NCBI GenBank assembly: GCA_038329965.1
Contig: JBBQNN010000008.1
Span: 11,393 to 75,392 of the forward strand
Length of the DNA: 64,000 nucleotides
Direction: 5' to 3'
Source: QHCA01 sp003244095
GTDB taxonomy: Bacteria; Actinomycetota; Actinomycetes; Mycobacteriales; QHCA01
Each line of letters opens with the position of its first letter. The first letter of the stretch is position 1. The notes under the pieces are model-generated. The model was not told the origin of the DNA and searched no databases. It worked only from the letters and a program-made list of their open reading frames with translations. The position numbers and the translations under genes were made by a program. Of the stretch, positions 54,968 through 63,692 are shown one piece after another.

Positions 54968-56334
54968 CCCTGATGCTGCGCTACGCCGCGCGCTCCGACG
55001 TGGGGCTGATCCGCGACAACAACCAGGACTCCGTCTACGCCGGGCCGCGGCTGCTCGCGGTCGCCGACGGCATGGGGGGCCATGCCGCGGGTGACGTCGC
55101 CAGCAGGGTGGTCATCGGCACGCTGTCGGCCCTTGACGACGACGCCGTGGGCGGCGACATCGTCGACATGCTCCGCCGGGCGACGTACGAAGCCAACGAG
55201 CTGCTGCGCTCCATGGTGGAGGGCGACAAAGATCTCGACGGGATGGGCACGACCCTGACCGCGCTGCTCTTCGCCGGCAACCGGCTGGGGATGGTGCACG
55301 TCGGTGACTCCCGCGGCTACCTCCTCCGCGGCGGCGAGCTCAGCCAGATCACCCATGACGACACCTTCGTGCAGTCCCTGGTCGACGACGGCCGGATCAC
55401 CGCCGAGGAGGCCAGCACCCACCCCCAGCGCAACCTGATCCTGCGGGTGCTGACCGGCTCCGAGGTCGAGCCGCATTTCTCGGTACGCGAGGCCGTCGCG
55501 GGCGACCGCTATCTGCTGTGCAGCGACGGCCTGTCCGGCGTGGTCAGTGACGAGACGATGGCCGAGGCGCTCCGGCTCGAGGACCCGCAGGCGGCCGCCG
55601 ACCGGCTGGTCGAGCTGGCGCTGCGCGGTGGCGCCCCCGACAACGTCACCTGCGTCGTCGCCGACGTCGTCAATGCCACCCAGGGACCCGACGAGCCGGT
55701 CATCGGCGGTGCGATCGCCGCTGACCAGGCCCAGCGCGCCCCGTCGGCCAACAGCGCCGCGGGCCGGGCCGCGCTGGCCCGGCCGGCCCGGCCGCAGCAG
55801 GCGGTGCCGGCCCAGCCGGCCGTGCCGGACAACCGCCTCCGGCGGCGGCTCGTGTGGGGCCTGTCCGGGTTCGTGGTGCTGGTCCTGCTCGGCGCCGGGG
55901 CGTTGGCCGGATGGACCTACGTACTGGCGCAGTACTACGTCGGCAACACCGACGACGGCACCGTCGCGATCTACCGCGGCGTGTCCGGCGGCGTCGCGGG
56001 CATCGAGCTGCATCGGCTCGACCGGCGGACCAACCTGCAGGTCAACGACCTGCAGCCGGCGGCCCGGGGGCAGTTGCACAGCGGCATAACCGCGACCAGC
56101 CGGGCCAACGCCGAGCAGATCATCGACCGCCTGCGCCACCAGCAGCTGCCGCCGTGCAAGCCACGGCCGACCCCGGAAGGCTCCGGGTCCCCGACCCCGC
56201 TCACCTCCCCCAAGCCGGCCACCACCCCCAAGCCGGGGGTCTCGCCGAAACCGTCCGCCTCCCCCAAGGCCAGCCCGTCACCGTCGCCCGTCCCCAAGCT
56301 GCGGCCGGGCGTCGACTGCCGCGAGTCGCACTGA
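54964..56334 (+). CDS. pstP: Membrane PP2C serine/threonine phosphatase PstP
   Basis: A 456-aa PP2C phosphatase, counterpart of PknB. The catalytic domain at about 1-240 shows RSDVGLIRDNNQDSVYAGP, LLAVADGMGGHAAGDVAS (metal Asp), VHVGDSRGYLLR, LLCSDGLSGVVSDE and GAPDNVTCVVADV. An Ala/Pro linker leads to a TM helix (GLSGFVVLVLLGAGALAGWT). The extracellular part ends with a Pro/Ser/Lys-rich tail (PKPATTPKPGVSPKPSASPK). Starts and stops overlap fhaB and rodA. Confidence 0.96.
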   Translation: MTLMLRYAARSDVGLIRDNNQDSVYAGPRLLAVADGMGGHAAGDVASRVVIGTLSALDDDAVGGDIVDMLRRATYEANELLRSMVEGDKDLDGMGTTLTALLFAGNRLGMVHVGDSRGYLLRGGELSQITHDDTFVQSLVDDGRITAEEASTHPQRNLILRVLTGSEVEPHFSVREAVAGDRYLLCSDGLSGVVSDETMAEALRLEDPQAAADRLVELALRGGAPDNVTCVVADVVNATQGPDEPVIGGAIAADQAQRAPSANSAAGRAALARPARPQQAVPAQPAVPDNRLRRRLVWGLSGFVVLVLLGAGALAGWTYVLAQYYVGNTDDGTVAIYRGVSGGVAGIELHRLDRRTNLQVNDLQPAARGQLHSGITATSRANAEQIIDRLRHQQLPPCKPRPTPEGSGSPTPLTSPKPATTPKPGVSPKPSASPKASPSPSPVPKLRPGVDCRESH

Positions 56335-57737
56335 TGACAGCCCCCGTGATCGCGCCCCAGCGGCGGACCCGGCGCGGGTCGGAGCTGTTCCTCCTGATCT
56401 TCGTCGTCCTGCTCGCGGCCGTGGTCTCCGTCGCGATCGAGGGCGCGCTCGGTGAGGGCGTCACGCCGGCGCCGCTGTGGTTCGCGGCAACGCTGGCCCT
56501 GATGTTCGGCATCACCCACGTCGCGATCCGGCTGTTCGCGCCGTACGCGGACCCGGTGCTGTTTCCCCTGGTGGCCCTGCTCAACGGCCTCGGTGTCGCG
56601 CTGATCCACCGGCTCGACCTGGCCGCCGCCGCACCCAACGAGCGCTTCAAGGTGCACTTCCTCACCGGCAACGCCTCGCTGCAGCTGGCCTGGACCGCTG
56701 TCGGGCTGGTCCTGCTGATCGCGGTGCTCGTCATCATCCGCGACCACCGCAGCCTGGCCCGCTACTCCTACACGCTCGGCCTCGTCGGCCTCGGCCTGCT
56801 GGCCGTGCCCGCCCTGCTGCCGGCCTCCCTGTCGGAGGTCAACGGCGCCCGCATCTGGATCCGGTTCGCCGGCTTCTCCATCCAGCCCGGGGAGTTCGCC
56901 AAGATCGCGGTGATCGTGTTCTTCGCGTCCTACCTGGTCGCCAAGCGCGACGTCCTGTCCTTGGCCAGCCGGCGGATCGCCGGCATCGACTTCCCGCGCG
57001 GACGCGACCTCGGGCCGGTCGTGGTCGCCTGGCTGGCCAGCCTGCTGGTGCTGATCTTCGAGAAGGACCTCGGCTCCTCGCTGCTGTTCTTCGGCATCTT
57101 CATCGTGATGCTCTACGTCGCGACCCAGCGCACGTCGTGGCTGCTCATCGGCCTCATGCTGTTCGCGGGCGGGGCGTTCGTGGCATGGACACTGTTCGCC
57201 CACGTCCAGGACCGGGTCGCGATCTGGCTGCACCCGTTCAAGGATGCCAACGGCAAGGGCTTCCAGATCGTGCAGGCGCTGTACGGCCTGGCCACCGGCC
57301 GGCTGTTCGGCACCGGGCCCGGCGCCGGCCGGCCGGAGATCGTGCCCTATGCCAACAGCGACTTCATCGTGGCCACCATCGGCGAGGAGCTTGGCCTGTT
57401 CGGGCTCACCGCGATCCTCGTCGTCTACGCGCTGATAGTCGGCCGCGGCCTGCGTACCGCCCTGACCGTCCGCGACTCCTTCGGCAAGCTGCTCGCCGCC
57501 GGGCTGGCCTTCTCCATGGCCCTGCAGGTGTTCGTCGTGGTGGGCGGCGTGACCAAGCTGATCCCGCTGACCGGGCTCACGACGCCTTTCCTGTCCTACG
57601 GCGGGTCGTCCCTGGTGGCCAACTATGTCCTGGTCGGGTTACTGCTGCGGATCTCCGACGCGGCCCGGCGACCGCCGGCCAGCCAGCAGGCCGTGCAGCC
57701 GCTGGCGAACGCCCCGACGGAGATGGTGCGGCTGTGA
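56334..57737 (+). CDS. rodA: SEDS peptidoglycan glycosyltransferase RodA
   Basis: A 467-aa polytopic SEDS protein that polymerises lipid II glycan in elongation with its cognate PBP. Signature pieces are NGARIWIRFAGFSIQPGEFA, KIAVIVFFASYL, FEKDLGSSLLFFGIFIVML (catalytic Asp in EKDLG), NSDFIVATIGEELGLFG and TPFLSYGGSSLVANY. Position before pbpA identifies it as the RodA-type rather than division FtsW. The ATG overlaps pstP by 1 nt (TGATG), and the stop overlaps pbpA by 4 nt. Confidence 0.95.
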   Translation: MTAPVIAPQRRTRRGSELFLLIFVVLLAAVVSVAIEGALGEGVTPAPLWFAATLALMFGITHVAIRLFAPYADPVLFPLVALLNGLGVALIHRLDLAAAAPNERFKVHFLTGNASLQLAWTAVGLVLLIAVLVIIRDHRSLARYSYTLGLVGLGLLAVPALLPASLSEVNGARIWIRFAGFSIQPGEFAKIAVIVFFASYLVAKRDVLSLASRRIAGIDFPRGRDLGPVVVAWLASLLVLIFEKDLGSSLLFFGIFIVMLYVATQRTSWLLIGLMLFAGGAFVAWTLFAHVQDRVAIWLHPFKDANGKGFQIVQALYGLATGRLFGTGPGAGRPEIVPYANSDFIVATIGEELGLFGLTAILVVYALIVGRGLRTALTVRDSFGKLLAAGLAFSMALQVFVVVGGVTKLIPLTGLTTPFLSYGGSSLVANYVLVGLLLRISDAARRPPASQQAVQPLANAPTEMVRL

Positions 57738-59188
57738 ACGCGCCCGTCCGCAGGGTCGCCGTCGCCGTGCTGGTGATGTTCGGCCTGCTGTTCGTCAACC
57801 TCAACTACGTGCAGTTCGTGCAGGCCGACAAGCTCCGCCGCAACGACGGCAACAAGCGGCTGCTGCTGCAAACCTACGACCGCCAGCGCGGCTCGATCGT
57901 GGTCAACGGCAAGGCCGTCGCCGTCAGCATCGCCACCAACGACAAGCTCAAGTACCTGCGCACCTATCCCGGTGGGCCGACCTACGCGCACGTGACCGGC
58001 TACTACTCGCTGGTCTACGGCTCGTCGGCGATCGAGAAGGCCGAGGACTCGGTCCTCTCCGGTGACGACGACCGGCTGCTGATCCGCCGGGTCAGCGACC
58101 TGATCACCAAGGGCCGCACCCCGCGCGGCGGCGACGCCGTACTCACCCTCAACGCCGACGCCCAGGCCATGGCGACCAGCCTCCTGCGTGGCCGGCGTGG
58201 CTCGGTCGTGGCCATGGACCCGCGCAGCGGGGCCATCCTGACCATGGTGAGCAGCCCGACCTACGATCCCGGACCGCTGGCCAGCCACGACGTCGCCAAG
58301 ATCAGGGCCGCCTGGACGCCGCTGGCCAGCAACCTCCAGAAGCCGTTGCTCAACCGGGCGATCCAGGAGACCTACTCGATCGGCTCCACGATGAAGGTCA
58401 TCATCTCGGCGACGGCCCTGCAGAACGGTTACACCCCCAGCACCCAGATCCCCGCCCCCCGCACCTACACCCCACCGCAGACCAGCGTGCCGCTGCCCAA
58501 CTACGACGGCACCACCTGCAGCGGCACCGGACACCAGACCCTCGCCGATGCCCTGCGGGTGTCGTGCAACACCGCGTTCGCGGGGCTCGGCGTCAAGCTC
58601 GGCGCCGACAAGATCAAGGCGCAGGCCGCGCAGTTCGGCGTCGGGGACAAGCTGAGCATCCCGATGCGGGTGGCAGTCAGCGATCTCGGCCAGCTCGCCG
58701 ACCCGCCGCAGGTCGCGCAGTCCTCGATCGGGCAGCGTGACGTACGGCTGACGCCCCTGCAGAACTGCATGGTCGCGGCGGCGGTGGCCAACAACGGGAC
58801 GCTGAACACGCCCTACCTCGTCCAGGAGCTCGACGCCCCCGGGTTCCAGCCCATCTTCCGCGCCAGCCCGACCGTGCTGCACCACCCGATGCCGGCCGAC
58901 GTGGCCAGCCAGTTGCAGGGGATGATGGTCGGCGTCGTCGACAGCGGCACCGGGACGCAGGCGAAAGTCCCAGGCTTCGTCGTCGGCGGCAAGACCGGCA
59001 CGGCGCAGAACGGCAACGGCAGCCCGGACCACGGCTGGTTCATCGGCTTCGCCGGCAAGGAGGGCGAGGCGCCGCCGATCGCCATCGCGGTGGTGCTCGA
59101 ACAGGCCGGCCGCGGCGGCTCCCACGACGCGTCGTTGATTGCCGGCAAGGTGATGAAGGCGTATCTCGACTCGCCGGCGGCCCGCTGA
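57734..59188 (+). CDS. pbpA: Penicillin-binding protein PbpA (class B transpeptidase)
   Basis: A 484-aa class B PBP with an N-terminal TM (VRRVAVAVLVMFGLLFVNLN) and a dimerisation domain containing LLLQTYDRQRGSIVVNGKAV. Its transpeptidase carries the SxxK serine in SIGSTMKVI, SxN in VSCNTAFAGL and KTG in VGGKTGTAQNG. It crosslinks peptidoglycan and works with RodA. GTG 57734 overlaps rodA (GTGA). The PASTA stub starts 2 nt after its stop. Confidence 0.96.
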   Translation: MNAPVRRVAVAVLVMFGLLFVNLNYVQFVQADKLRRNDGNKRLLLQTYDRQRGSIVVNGKAVAVSIATNDKLKYLRTYPGGPTYAHVTGYYSLVYGSSAIEKAEDSVLSGDDDRLLIRRVSDLITKGRTPRGGDAVLTLNADAQAMATSLLRGRRGSVVAMDPRSGAILTMVSSPTYDPGPLASHDVAKIRAAWTPLASNLQKPLLNRAIQETYSIGSTMKVIISATALQNGYTPSTQIPAPRTYTPPQTSVPLPNYDGTTCSGTGHQTLADALRVSCNTAFAGLGVKLGADKIKAQAAQFGVGDKLSIPMRVAVSDLGQLADPPQVAQSSIGQRDVRLTPLQNCMVAAAVANNGTLNTPYLVQELDAPGFQPIFRASPTVLHHPMPADVASQLQGMMVGVVDSGTGTQAKVPGFVVGGKTGTAQNGNGSPDHGWFIGFAGKEGEAPPIAIAVVLEQAGRGGSHDASLIAGKVMKAYLDSPAAR

Positions 59189-59189
59189 G

Positions 59190-59633
59190 ATGTCACCCGC
59201 TCTGTCCCGCCTCACCCGCCGTGCGCCGCGACCGGCGCTCCTGCTGATCGGCGCGCTTGTCCTGGTCGTCCTGATCACGATGTCGACCAGGGCCCTGACG
59301 GCCGGCCAGTCGCGGTACACCTCGCCCGCCGTCCCTGCGGCACGTACGTCCGGCCCGGCCGGCCGTGTCCCCAGCCCGGGTGCGGGCACCAGTCCGAGTC
59401 CCAGCCCGGTGGGCCCCGTACGGCTCGATGACGGCGACTACGTCGGCGAGGACTACGACGAGGTCCGCGACGCCCTGATCCAACGAGGGTTGCGCGTCCG
59501 CGAGGTACTCACCGGCCGGGACGGCCCCCCAGGTAGCGTCACCGACGTATCCCCGGTCGGACGCCTGCGGGTCACGTCCCTGGTCACCGTCACCGTTGTC
59601 CCGGGCCCGAGCAGTGCCGAAAAGAACCAATGA
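59190..59633 (+). CDS. Single-PASTA membrane protein at the pknA position (no kinase domain)
   Basis: A 147-aa protein: basic head (LSRLTRRAPRP), one TM helix (ALLLIGALVLVVLITMSTRA), a Ser/Pro/Gly linker (SPGAGTSPSPSPVG), and one PASTA-like module (DDGDYVGEDYDEVRDALIQR, GLRVREVLTG, SVTDVSPVGRLRVTSLVTVT). In mycobacteria and streptomycetes the gene between pbpA and pknB is the kinase PknA. Here only a membrane plus PASTA-like part exists, with no room for a kinase domain. It could sense muropeptides for PknB, or be what remains after kinase loss. Confidence 0.8.
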   Translation: MSPALSRLTRRAPRPALLLIGALVLVVLITMSTRALTAGQSRYTSPAVPAARTSGPAGRVPSPGAGTSPSPSPVGPVRLDDGDYVGEDYDEVRDALIQRGLRVREVLTGRDGPPGSVTDVSPVGRLRVTSLVTVTVVPGPSSAEKNQ

Positions 59634-59643
59634 GGGCGGCCAG

Positions 59644-61365
59644 ATGACCATGCCACGGCTCCTGGGTGGCCGGTACGAGATCGGGGCGACGCTAGGGCAC
59701 GGCGGCATGGCCGAAGTGCACCTGGGCCGCGACACCCGGCTCGGCCGCGACGTCGCCATCAAGGTGCTGCGCCACGACTTGGCCCGCGACACCGGGTTCC
59801 AGGCGAGGTTCCGCCGTGAGGCACAGAACGCCGCCGCCCTCAACCACCCGTCGATCGTCGCGGTGTACGACACCGGTGACGAGCCGGCCTCCGACGGCGT
59901 CGGCCTACCGTACATCGTCATGGAGTACGTCGAGGGCCGCACGCTGCGCGAGGTGCAGGAGGCCGAGGGCAAGCTCATGCCGTCCCGCGCGATGGAGATC
60001 ACCGCCGACGTGTGCGCGGCCCTGGAGTTCAGCCACCGCAACGGCATCATCCATCGCGACATCAAGCCGGCCAACGTCATGCTGTCACCCAACGGCCAGG
60101 TCAAGGTCATGGACTTCGGCATCGCCCGGGCGGTCACCCAGGGCTCGGCGACGATGACGCAGACCTCGGCCGTCATCGGCACGGCGCAGTACCTCTCGCC
60201 CGAGCAGGCCCGCGGCGAGACGGTCGACAACCGCTCCGACATCTACTCCACCGGCTGCCTGCTGTACGAACTGCTCGTCGGCCAGCCGCCGTTCACCGGC
60301 GACTCGCCGGTGTCGGTGGCCTACCAGCACGTCCGCGAAGACCCGACCCCCCCGTCGGAGCGCGACCCCGACATCCCGGCCTCGGCGGACTCCGTCGTAC
60401 TCAAGGCGATGGCCAAGAATCCGGCCAACCGCTACCAGACGGCCGCCGAGATGCGCGCCGACCTCGTCCGAGCGTCGACCGGCCGGCCGGTCGAGGCCAC
60501 GCCCGTCCTCACCGGCGCCGACCGCACGCAGGTCGTGGCGGCGACGCCGGCCGCCGCGAACTCGACGATGCTGCACCGGCCGCCGGAGCGGGAGCGCGGC
60601 CGCCGCGGGCTGGGCTACCTCGCGCTCGCGCTGGCCGTGATCGGCGTCTTCGTCCTCGCCGCGTTCGTGACCAAGAGCTTCACCAGCAGCACCAACCGGC
60701 TGAGCGTCCCCGGAGTGGTCGGCGAGTCCCAGGCTGACGCGGTGAAAAAGCTGACCGATGCCGGCCTGGAGTACACGATCAAGACCGCCTTCAGCACCGA
60801 TGCCCAGAAGGGCAAGGTGATCAAGCAGGATCCGGGATCCGGGGCGCGGGTGAAGCCCAAGAGCACCGTGACGCTGACCGTCGGCCAGGGGCAGCAGAGG
60901 GTCAAGGTTCCGCAGCTGGTCGGCGTGAAGCGCGACGAGGCCAGCAACCAGCTCGGCGGCGTCGGGCTGCAGCCCGATGTCAAGGTCGTGCCGAGTGACC
61001 AGCCCGACGGTGTGGTGGTCTCCACCAATCCCATCGCGGGCACCGACGTGCCGATCCACACCACGATCGTCGTCAACGTCTCCGACGGTTCGGTGAAGGT
61101 GCCGAATGTCATCGGGCAGTTCGAGGATCAGGCCAAGAACACGCTCAAGGGACTCAACGTGAGCACGCTCGACGAGCCGTCGTCGAAGCCGGCCGGCTCG
61201 GTGATCCGGCAGAACCCCCCGGCCGGCACGCTGCTGAAACCTGGCGGTTCCATCACCCTCGTCCTGGCGGCGCCGTTGCCACCCAGCAGCCCGTCGCCGT
61301 CCCCGTCCCCGTCACCATCACCATCGCCTTCGCCGACCCTGCCGATCCCGCCGCTCATTCGTTAA
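59644..61365 (+). CDS. pknB: PASTA serine/threonine kinase PknB
   Basis: A 573-aa receptor kinase. The kinase domain at about 1-275 has LGHGGMAEVHLGRD (P-loop), VAIKVLR (Lys), IIHRDIKPANVM, MDFGIARAV and GTAQYLSPEQARGE, with the activation loop rich in Thr/Ser. The TM helix is LGYLALALAVIGVFVLAAFV. Three PASTA domains follow (VPGVVGESQADAVKKL, VPQLVGVKRDEASNQL, VPNVIGQFEDQAKNTL), one fewer than mycobacterial PknB, and a Ser-Pro repeat tail. ATG 59644 is 10 nt after the previous stop, with a GAGGG just upstream. Confidence 0.96.
   Translation: MTMPRLLGGRYEIGATLGHGGMAEVHLGRDTRLGRDVAIKVLRHDLARDTGFQARFRREAQNAAALNHPSIVAVYDTGDEPASDGVGLPYIVMEYVEGRTLREVQEAEGKLMPSRAMEITADVCAALEFSHRNGIIHRDIKPANVMLSPNGQVKVMDFGIARAVTQGSATMTQTSAVIGTAQYLSPEQARGETVDNRSDIYSTGCLLYELLVGQPPFTGDSPVSVAYQHVREDPTPPSERDPDIPASADSVVLKAMAKNPANRYQTAAEMRADLVRASTGRPVEATPVLTGADRTQVVAATPAAANSTMLHRPPERERGRRGLGYLALALAVIGVFVLAAFVTKSFTSSTNRLSVPGVVGESQADAVKKLTDAGLEYTIKTAFSTDAQKGKVIKQDPGSGARVKPKSTVTLTVGQGQQRVKVPQLVGVKRDEASNQLGGVGLQPDVKVVPSDQPDGVVVSTNPIAGTDVPIHTTIVVNVSDGSVKVPNVIGQFEDQAKNTLKGLNVSTLDEPSSKPAGSVIRQNPPAGTLLKPGGSITLVLAAPLPPSSPSPSPSPSPSPSPSPTLPIPPLIR
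61288..61337 (+). repeat. Ser-Pro coding microsatellite at the pknB 3' end
   Basis: Hexamers of the type CCGTCC/CCATCA repeat about eight times and encode alternating Ser-Pro. Copy number is likely to vary between strains. Confidence 0.7.
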
Positions 61366-61374
61366 CGGCAGCCC

Positions 61375-61401
61375 GTCGGCGGTCCGGCGGACTCAGCCGA
61401 C
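61375..61401. terminator. Hairpin between pknB and the convergent amidotransferase gene
   Basis: GTCGGC (61375-61380) pairs with GCCGAC (61396-61401), with an inner GTCC/GGAC stem (61382-61385, 61389-61392). It overlaps the stop of the minus-strand gene. Confidence 0.45.
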
Positions 61402-62034
61402 AGCGGCCAGGCGGCGCTGGTCGACGGCGGCGGCCAGCGCCGGTGCCCGGTCATGGGCCTCGGGCCGGCCACAGGTGGTCAGCCAGTTGGCCAGCAGCAG
61501 ATGGCCGCCCTCGGTGAGCACCGATTCGGGGTGGAACTGCACGCCCTCGACGTCGGTGCCGAGCACCCGCAGGCCCATCAGCACGCCGGAGTCGCTGCGG
61601 GCGGTCACCTCGATGTCGGGCGGCAGCGTGGCGTCGACCACCGCGAGGGAGTGGTAGCGGGTCGCGGTGAACGGGTCGGGCAGGCCCTTGAGCACACCCG
61701 CACCGCCGTGGTGTACCAGGCTGGTCTTGCCGTGCAGCAGCTCCGGCGCCCGGGCCACCGTGGCGCCGTAGGCGACGGCGATGGCCTGATGACCCAGGCA
61801 GACGCCCAGGATGGGCAGCCGGCCGGCGTAGGCCTGGATCAGCTCGATGCAGATGCCGGCCGTCTCCGGCACGCCCGGCCCGGGCGAGAGCAGCACCCCG
61901 TCGTAGCCGGCGACCTCCGGCAGGTGCACCACGTCGTTTCGGCGCACCTCGCAATCGGCGCCGAGTTGACCGAGGTAGGCGACCAGGTTGTAGACGAAGC
62001 TGTCGTAGTTGTCGATCACGAGAATCCGGGTCAT
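61393..62034 (-). CDS. Glutamine amidotransferase, anthranilate/aminodeoxychorismate synthase component II
   Basis: A 213-aa class I glutaminase providing ammonia for anthranilate or aminodeoxychorismate synthesis. It shows ILVIDNYDSFVYNLVAYLGQ, VLLSPGPGVPETAG, the nucleophile in GVCLGHQAIAVAYG, and the His-Glu pair in GVQFHPESVLTEGG. No component I gene is adjacent, so TrpG and PabA cannot be told apart; in actinomycetes this near-origin copy is usually called PabA. ATG 62034 overlaps the stop of a 56-aa membrane protein gene. Confidence 0.92.
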   Translation of the reverse strand: MTRILVIDNYDSFVYNLVAYLGQLGADCEVRRNDVVHLPEVAGYDGVLLSPGPGVPETAGICIELIQAYAGRLPILGVCLGHQAIAVAYGATVARAPELLHGKTSLVHHGGAGVLKGLPDPFTATRYHSLAVVDATLPPDIEVTARSDSGVLMGLRVLGTDVEGVQFHPESVLTEGGHLLLANWLTTCGRPEAHDRAPALAAAVDQRRLAAVG

Positions 62035-62201
62035 GGGGCACCCAGACTACCGACGGTCACGTCGGTGATGGGCAGGCGCGGCTCGACCCACGGGAAGACG
62101 TACAGGAAGAGCACGGCGACAACGGCGGCGATGAGCAGGAGCGAGCCGATGATCTTGCCCGGCAAGCCACCGGGGAGCCGGCGCCAGATCCATCCGTACA
62201 C
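62031..62201 (-). CDS. Small single-helix membrane protein upstream of the amidotransferase
   Basis: A 56-aa protein from GTG 62201: VYGWIWRRLPGGLPGKIIGS, then the helix LLLIAAVVAVLFLYVFPWVE, then PRLPITDVTV. I recognise it as the short conserved protein with the YGWIWR...VFPWVEP...DVTV pattern that precedes pabA near the actinomycete origin; function unknown. Its TGA overlaps the amidotransferase ATG (ATGA). It lies 7 nt after the sortase stop in the same operon. Confidence 0.85.
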   Translation of the reverse strand: MYGWIWRRLPGGLPGKIIGSLLLIAAVVAVLFLYVFPWVEPRLPITDVTVGSLGAP

Positions 62202-62208
62202 GGGCGCC

Positions 62209-62880
62209 TCAGCTCGTCAGGACCGCGGGCGGGCGGCCGGCCGACTTGGCGATGGCCGACTCCAGCACGCCGTGCACGATCAGCCGGTGCGTCGCGGAGT
62301 ACCACGGATCGCAGGTGGTCAGGGTGATCATGCGCTGGGTCGGCACGACACCGGGCCGGTCGGGAACCGGCGCGATCACGGCGGTGTCGGTGGGATCGAC
62401 CACCTCCGTCGAGATGACCCGGTAGGTGAACCACGCGTCCCGCGTCTCCACCACGACCGCGTCGCCGCCCCGCATCTCGTTCATCCGGAGGAATCCGTTG
62501 CCGTGGCTGGCCCGGTGCCCGGCCACCGCGAAGTTGCCGACCGCGCCCGGCAGCGCCGAGCCGGGATAGTGGCCGGGGCCGTCGCGCAGGTCGCTCAGCG
62601 AGACGCCCTCGATCACCACCTTGATCCAGTCCTTGCCGAACCGCGGGATGCGCAGGACCGCCAGGCCCGTGCCGATCTGGACCGGGTCGATCGGCCCGGC
62701 CGCGCCCGGCGGGCGCGCGGGCACCGGCTGCTGCCAGCGCTGGCGCAGGTCACGGGCGAGACCGGCCTGGGCGCGTGAGGTGGCGAATCCGGTGCCGTAC
62801 AGCTCGTAGACCGTGAACAGCACGATGATCAGTCCCGCGGTGACGAACAGCTGGCCGAGGCCACGGACGAACGTGCGCAT
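62209..62880 (-). CDS. Class E sortase
   Basis: A 223-aa transpeptidase: TM anchor GLGQLFVTAGLIIVLFTVYE, then a catalytic domain with IPRFGKDWIKVVIEGVSLSD, the His in NFAVAGHRASHGNGF, the Cys in LTTCDPWYSATHRL, and the Arg in THRLIVHG. Class E sortases attach LAxTG-type proteins in high-GC actinobacteria. No such substrate is encoded beside it. Its ATG 62880 overlaps the DUF881 stop by 1 nt. Confidence 0.95.
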   Translation of the reverse strand: MRTFVRGLGQLFVTAGLIIVLFTVYELYGTGFATSRAQAGLARDLRQRWQQPVPARPPGAAGPIDPVQIGTGLAVLRIPRFGKDWIKVVIEGVSLSDLRDGPGHYPGSALPGAVGNFAVAGHRASHGNGFLRMNEMRGGDAVVVETRDAWFTYRVISTEVVDPTDTAVIAPVPDRPGVVPTQRMITLTTCDPWYSATHRLIVHGVLESAIAKSAGRPPAVLTS

Positions 62881-63626
62881 CAGCTGCCGGGGCGGGCGTA
62901 GGAGAGCGACAGCGAGCCGTCGAACGCTGGCACGGTCACCTCGCTCCTGGTCTCGACCTGGTATCCGAGATGGTACGCGGCGACGTACTCGCGGAAGAGA
63001 CTCACCCCGGGCTCCGCGCCCAGCGCCGAGCGCAGTCTCGACGGGTCGCCGATGGCGGCGATGACGAACGGCGGGGAGTACGTCCGGCCCTGTAGCAGCA
63101 ACGTGTTTCCCACGCAGCGCACCGCGCTGGTGGCCACGACCCGCTGGCCCATGATCGTCATGGCGTCGGCCCCTCCGGCCCACAGCGCGTTGACCACGGC
63201 CTGGACGTCCTGCTGGTGCACCACGACGTCGTCCGGGCCCGCGCCGGCCGGCAGCGCGCCGCCGGCACCGCGCGGCGCGTCGTCGAGTGCCACCACCAGG
63301 CCGGGTCCTTCCAGTGCCGACAATCCAGACGGCAGCCGCAGCCCGTCGGCCTGCTTCTGCGCCGTCGCGACACCGGCATCGCGGCCGGACTCGGCCGTCG
63401 TGGCCTGGTCGACCTGGCGGCGCAGCGACCGCCGCTGGGCATCGAGGGTCTTGACGCTGGCGTTGCGCTCGGTGATCAGCTGTTCCAGTTGCAGCCGCCG
63501 CCCACTGCGCAGGTCGGTGCCCTTCGAGGTCTCGGCGCTGGTCGAGAACAGCACGCCGGCGCCCAGCGCGATGCAGGGCACCAGGAATCGCCACGGTCCC
63601 GGCGGCCTCCCCAGCAGCCTCAGCAT
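62880..63626 (-). CDS. DUF881 family protein
   Basis: A 248-aa membrane-anchored protein. TM helix WRFLVPCIALGAGVLFSTSA is followed by a coiled coil (QLEQLITERNASVKTLDAQR) and the DUF881 domain (LEGPGLVVALDDAPRG, VVVHQQDVQAVVNALWAGGA, QRVVATSAVRCVGNTLLLQG, SPPFVIAAIGDP). Function is unknown, but it is regularly found between crgA and the sortase in actinomycetes. A divergent promoter region of 66 bp separates it from crgA. Confidence 0.92.
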   Translation of the reverse strand: MLRLLGRPPGPWRFLVPCIALGAGVLFSTSAETSKGTDLRSGRRLQLEQLITERNASVKTLDAQRRSLRRQVDQATTAESGRDAGVATAQKQADGLRLPSGLSALEGPGLVVALDDAPRGAGGALPAGAGPDDVVVHQQDVQAVVNALWAGGADAMTIMGQRVVATSAVRCVGNTLLLQGRTYSPPFVIAAIGDPSRLRSALGAEPGVSLFREYVAAYHLGYQVETRSEVTVPAFDGSLSLSYARPGS

Positions 63627-63692
63627 GCTCGCCCGATCCCTTCGCGTTGGTGTTGGTTACGCTAGCCCGGTCGATACGTTCCAGGAGACCCC

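Noticed and set aside
62319..62330. GTGATCATGC inside the sortase gene
   Set aside because: No second end at the right distance; it encodes part of the catalytic domain.
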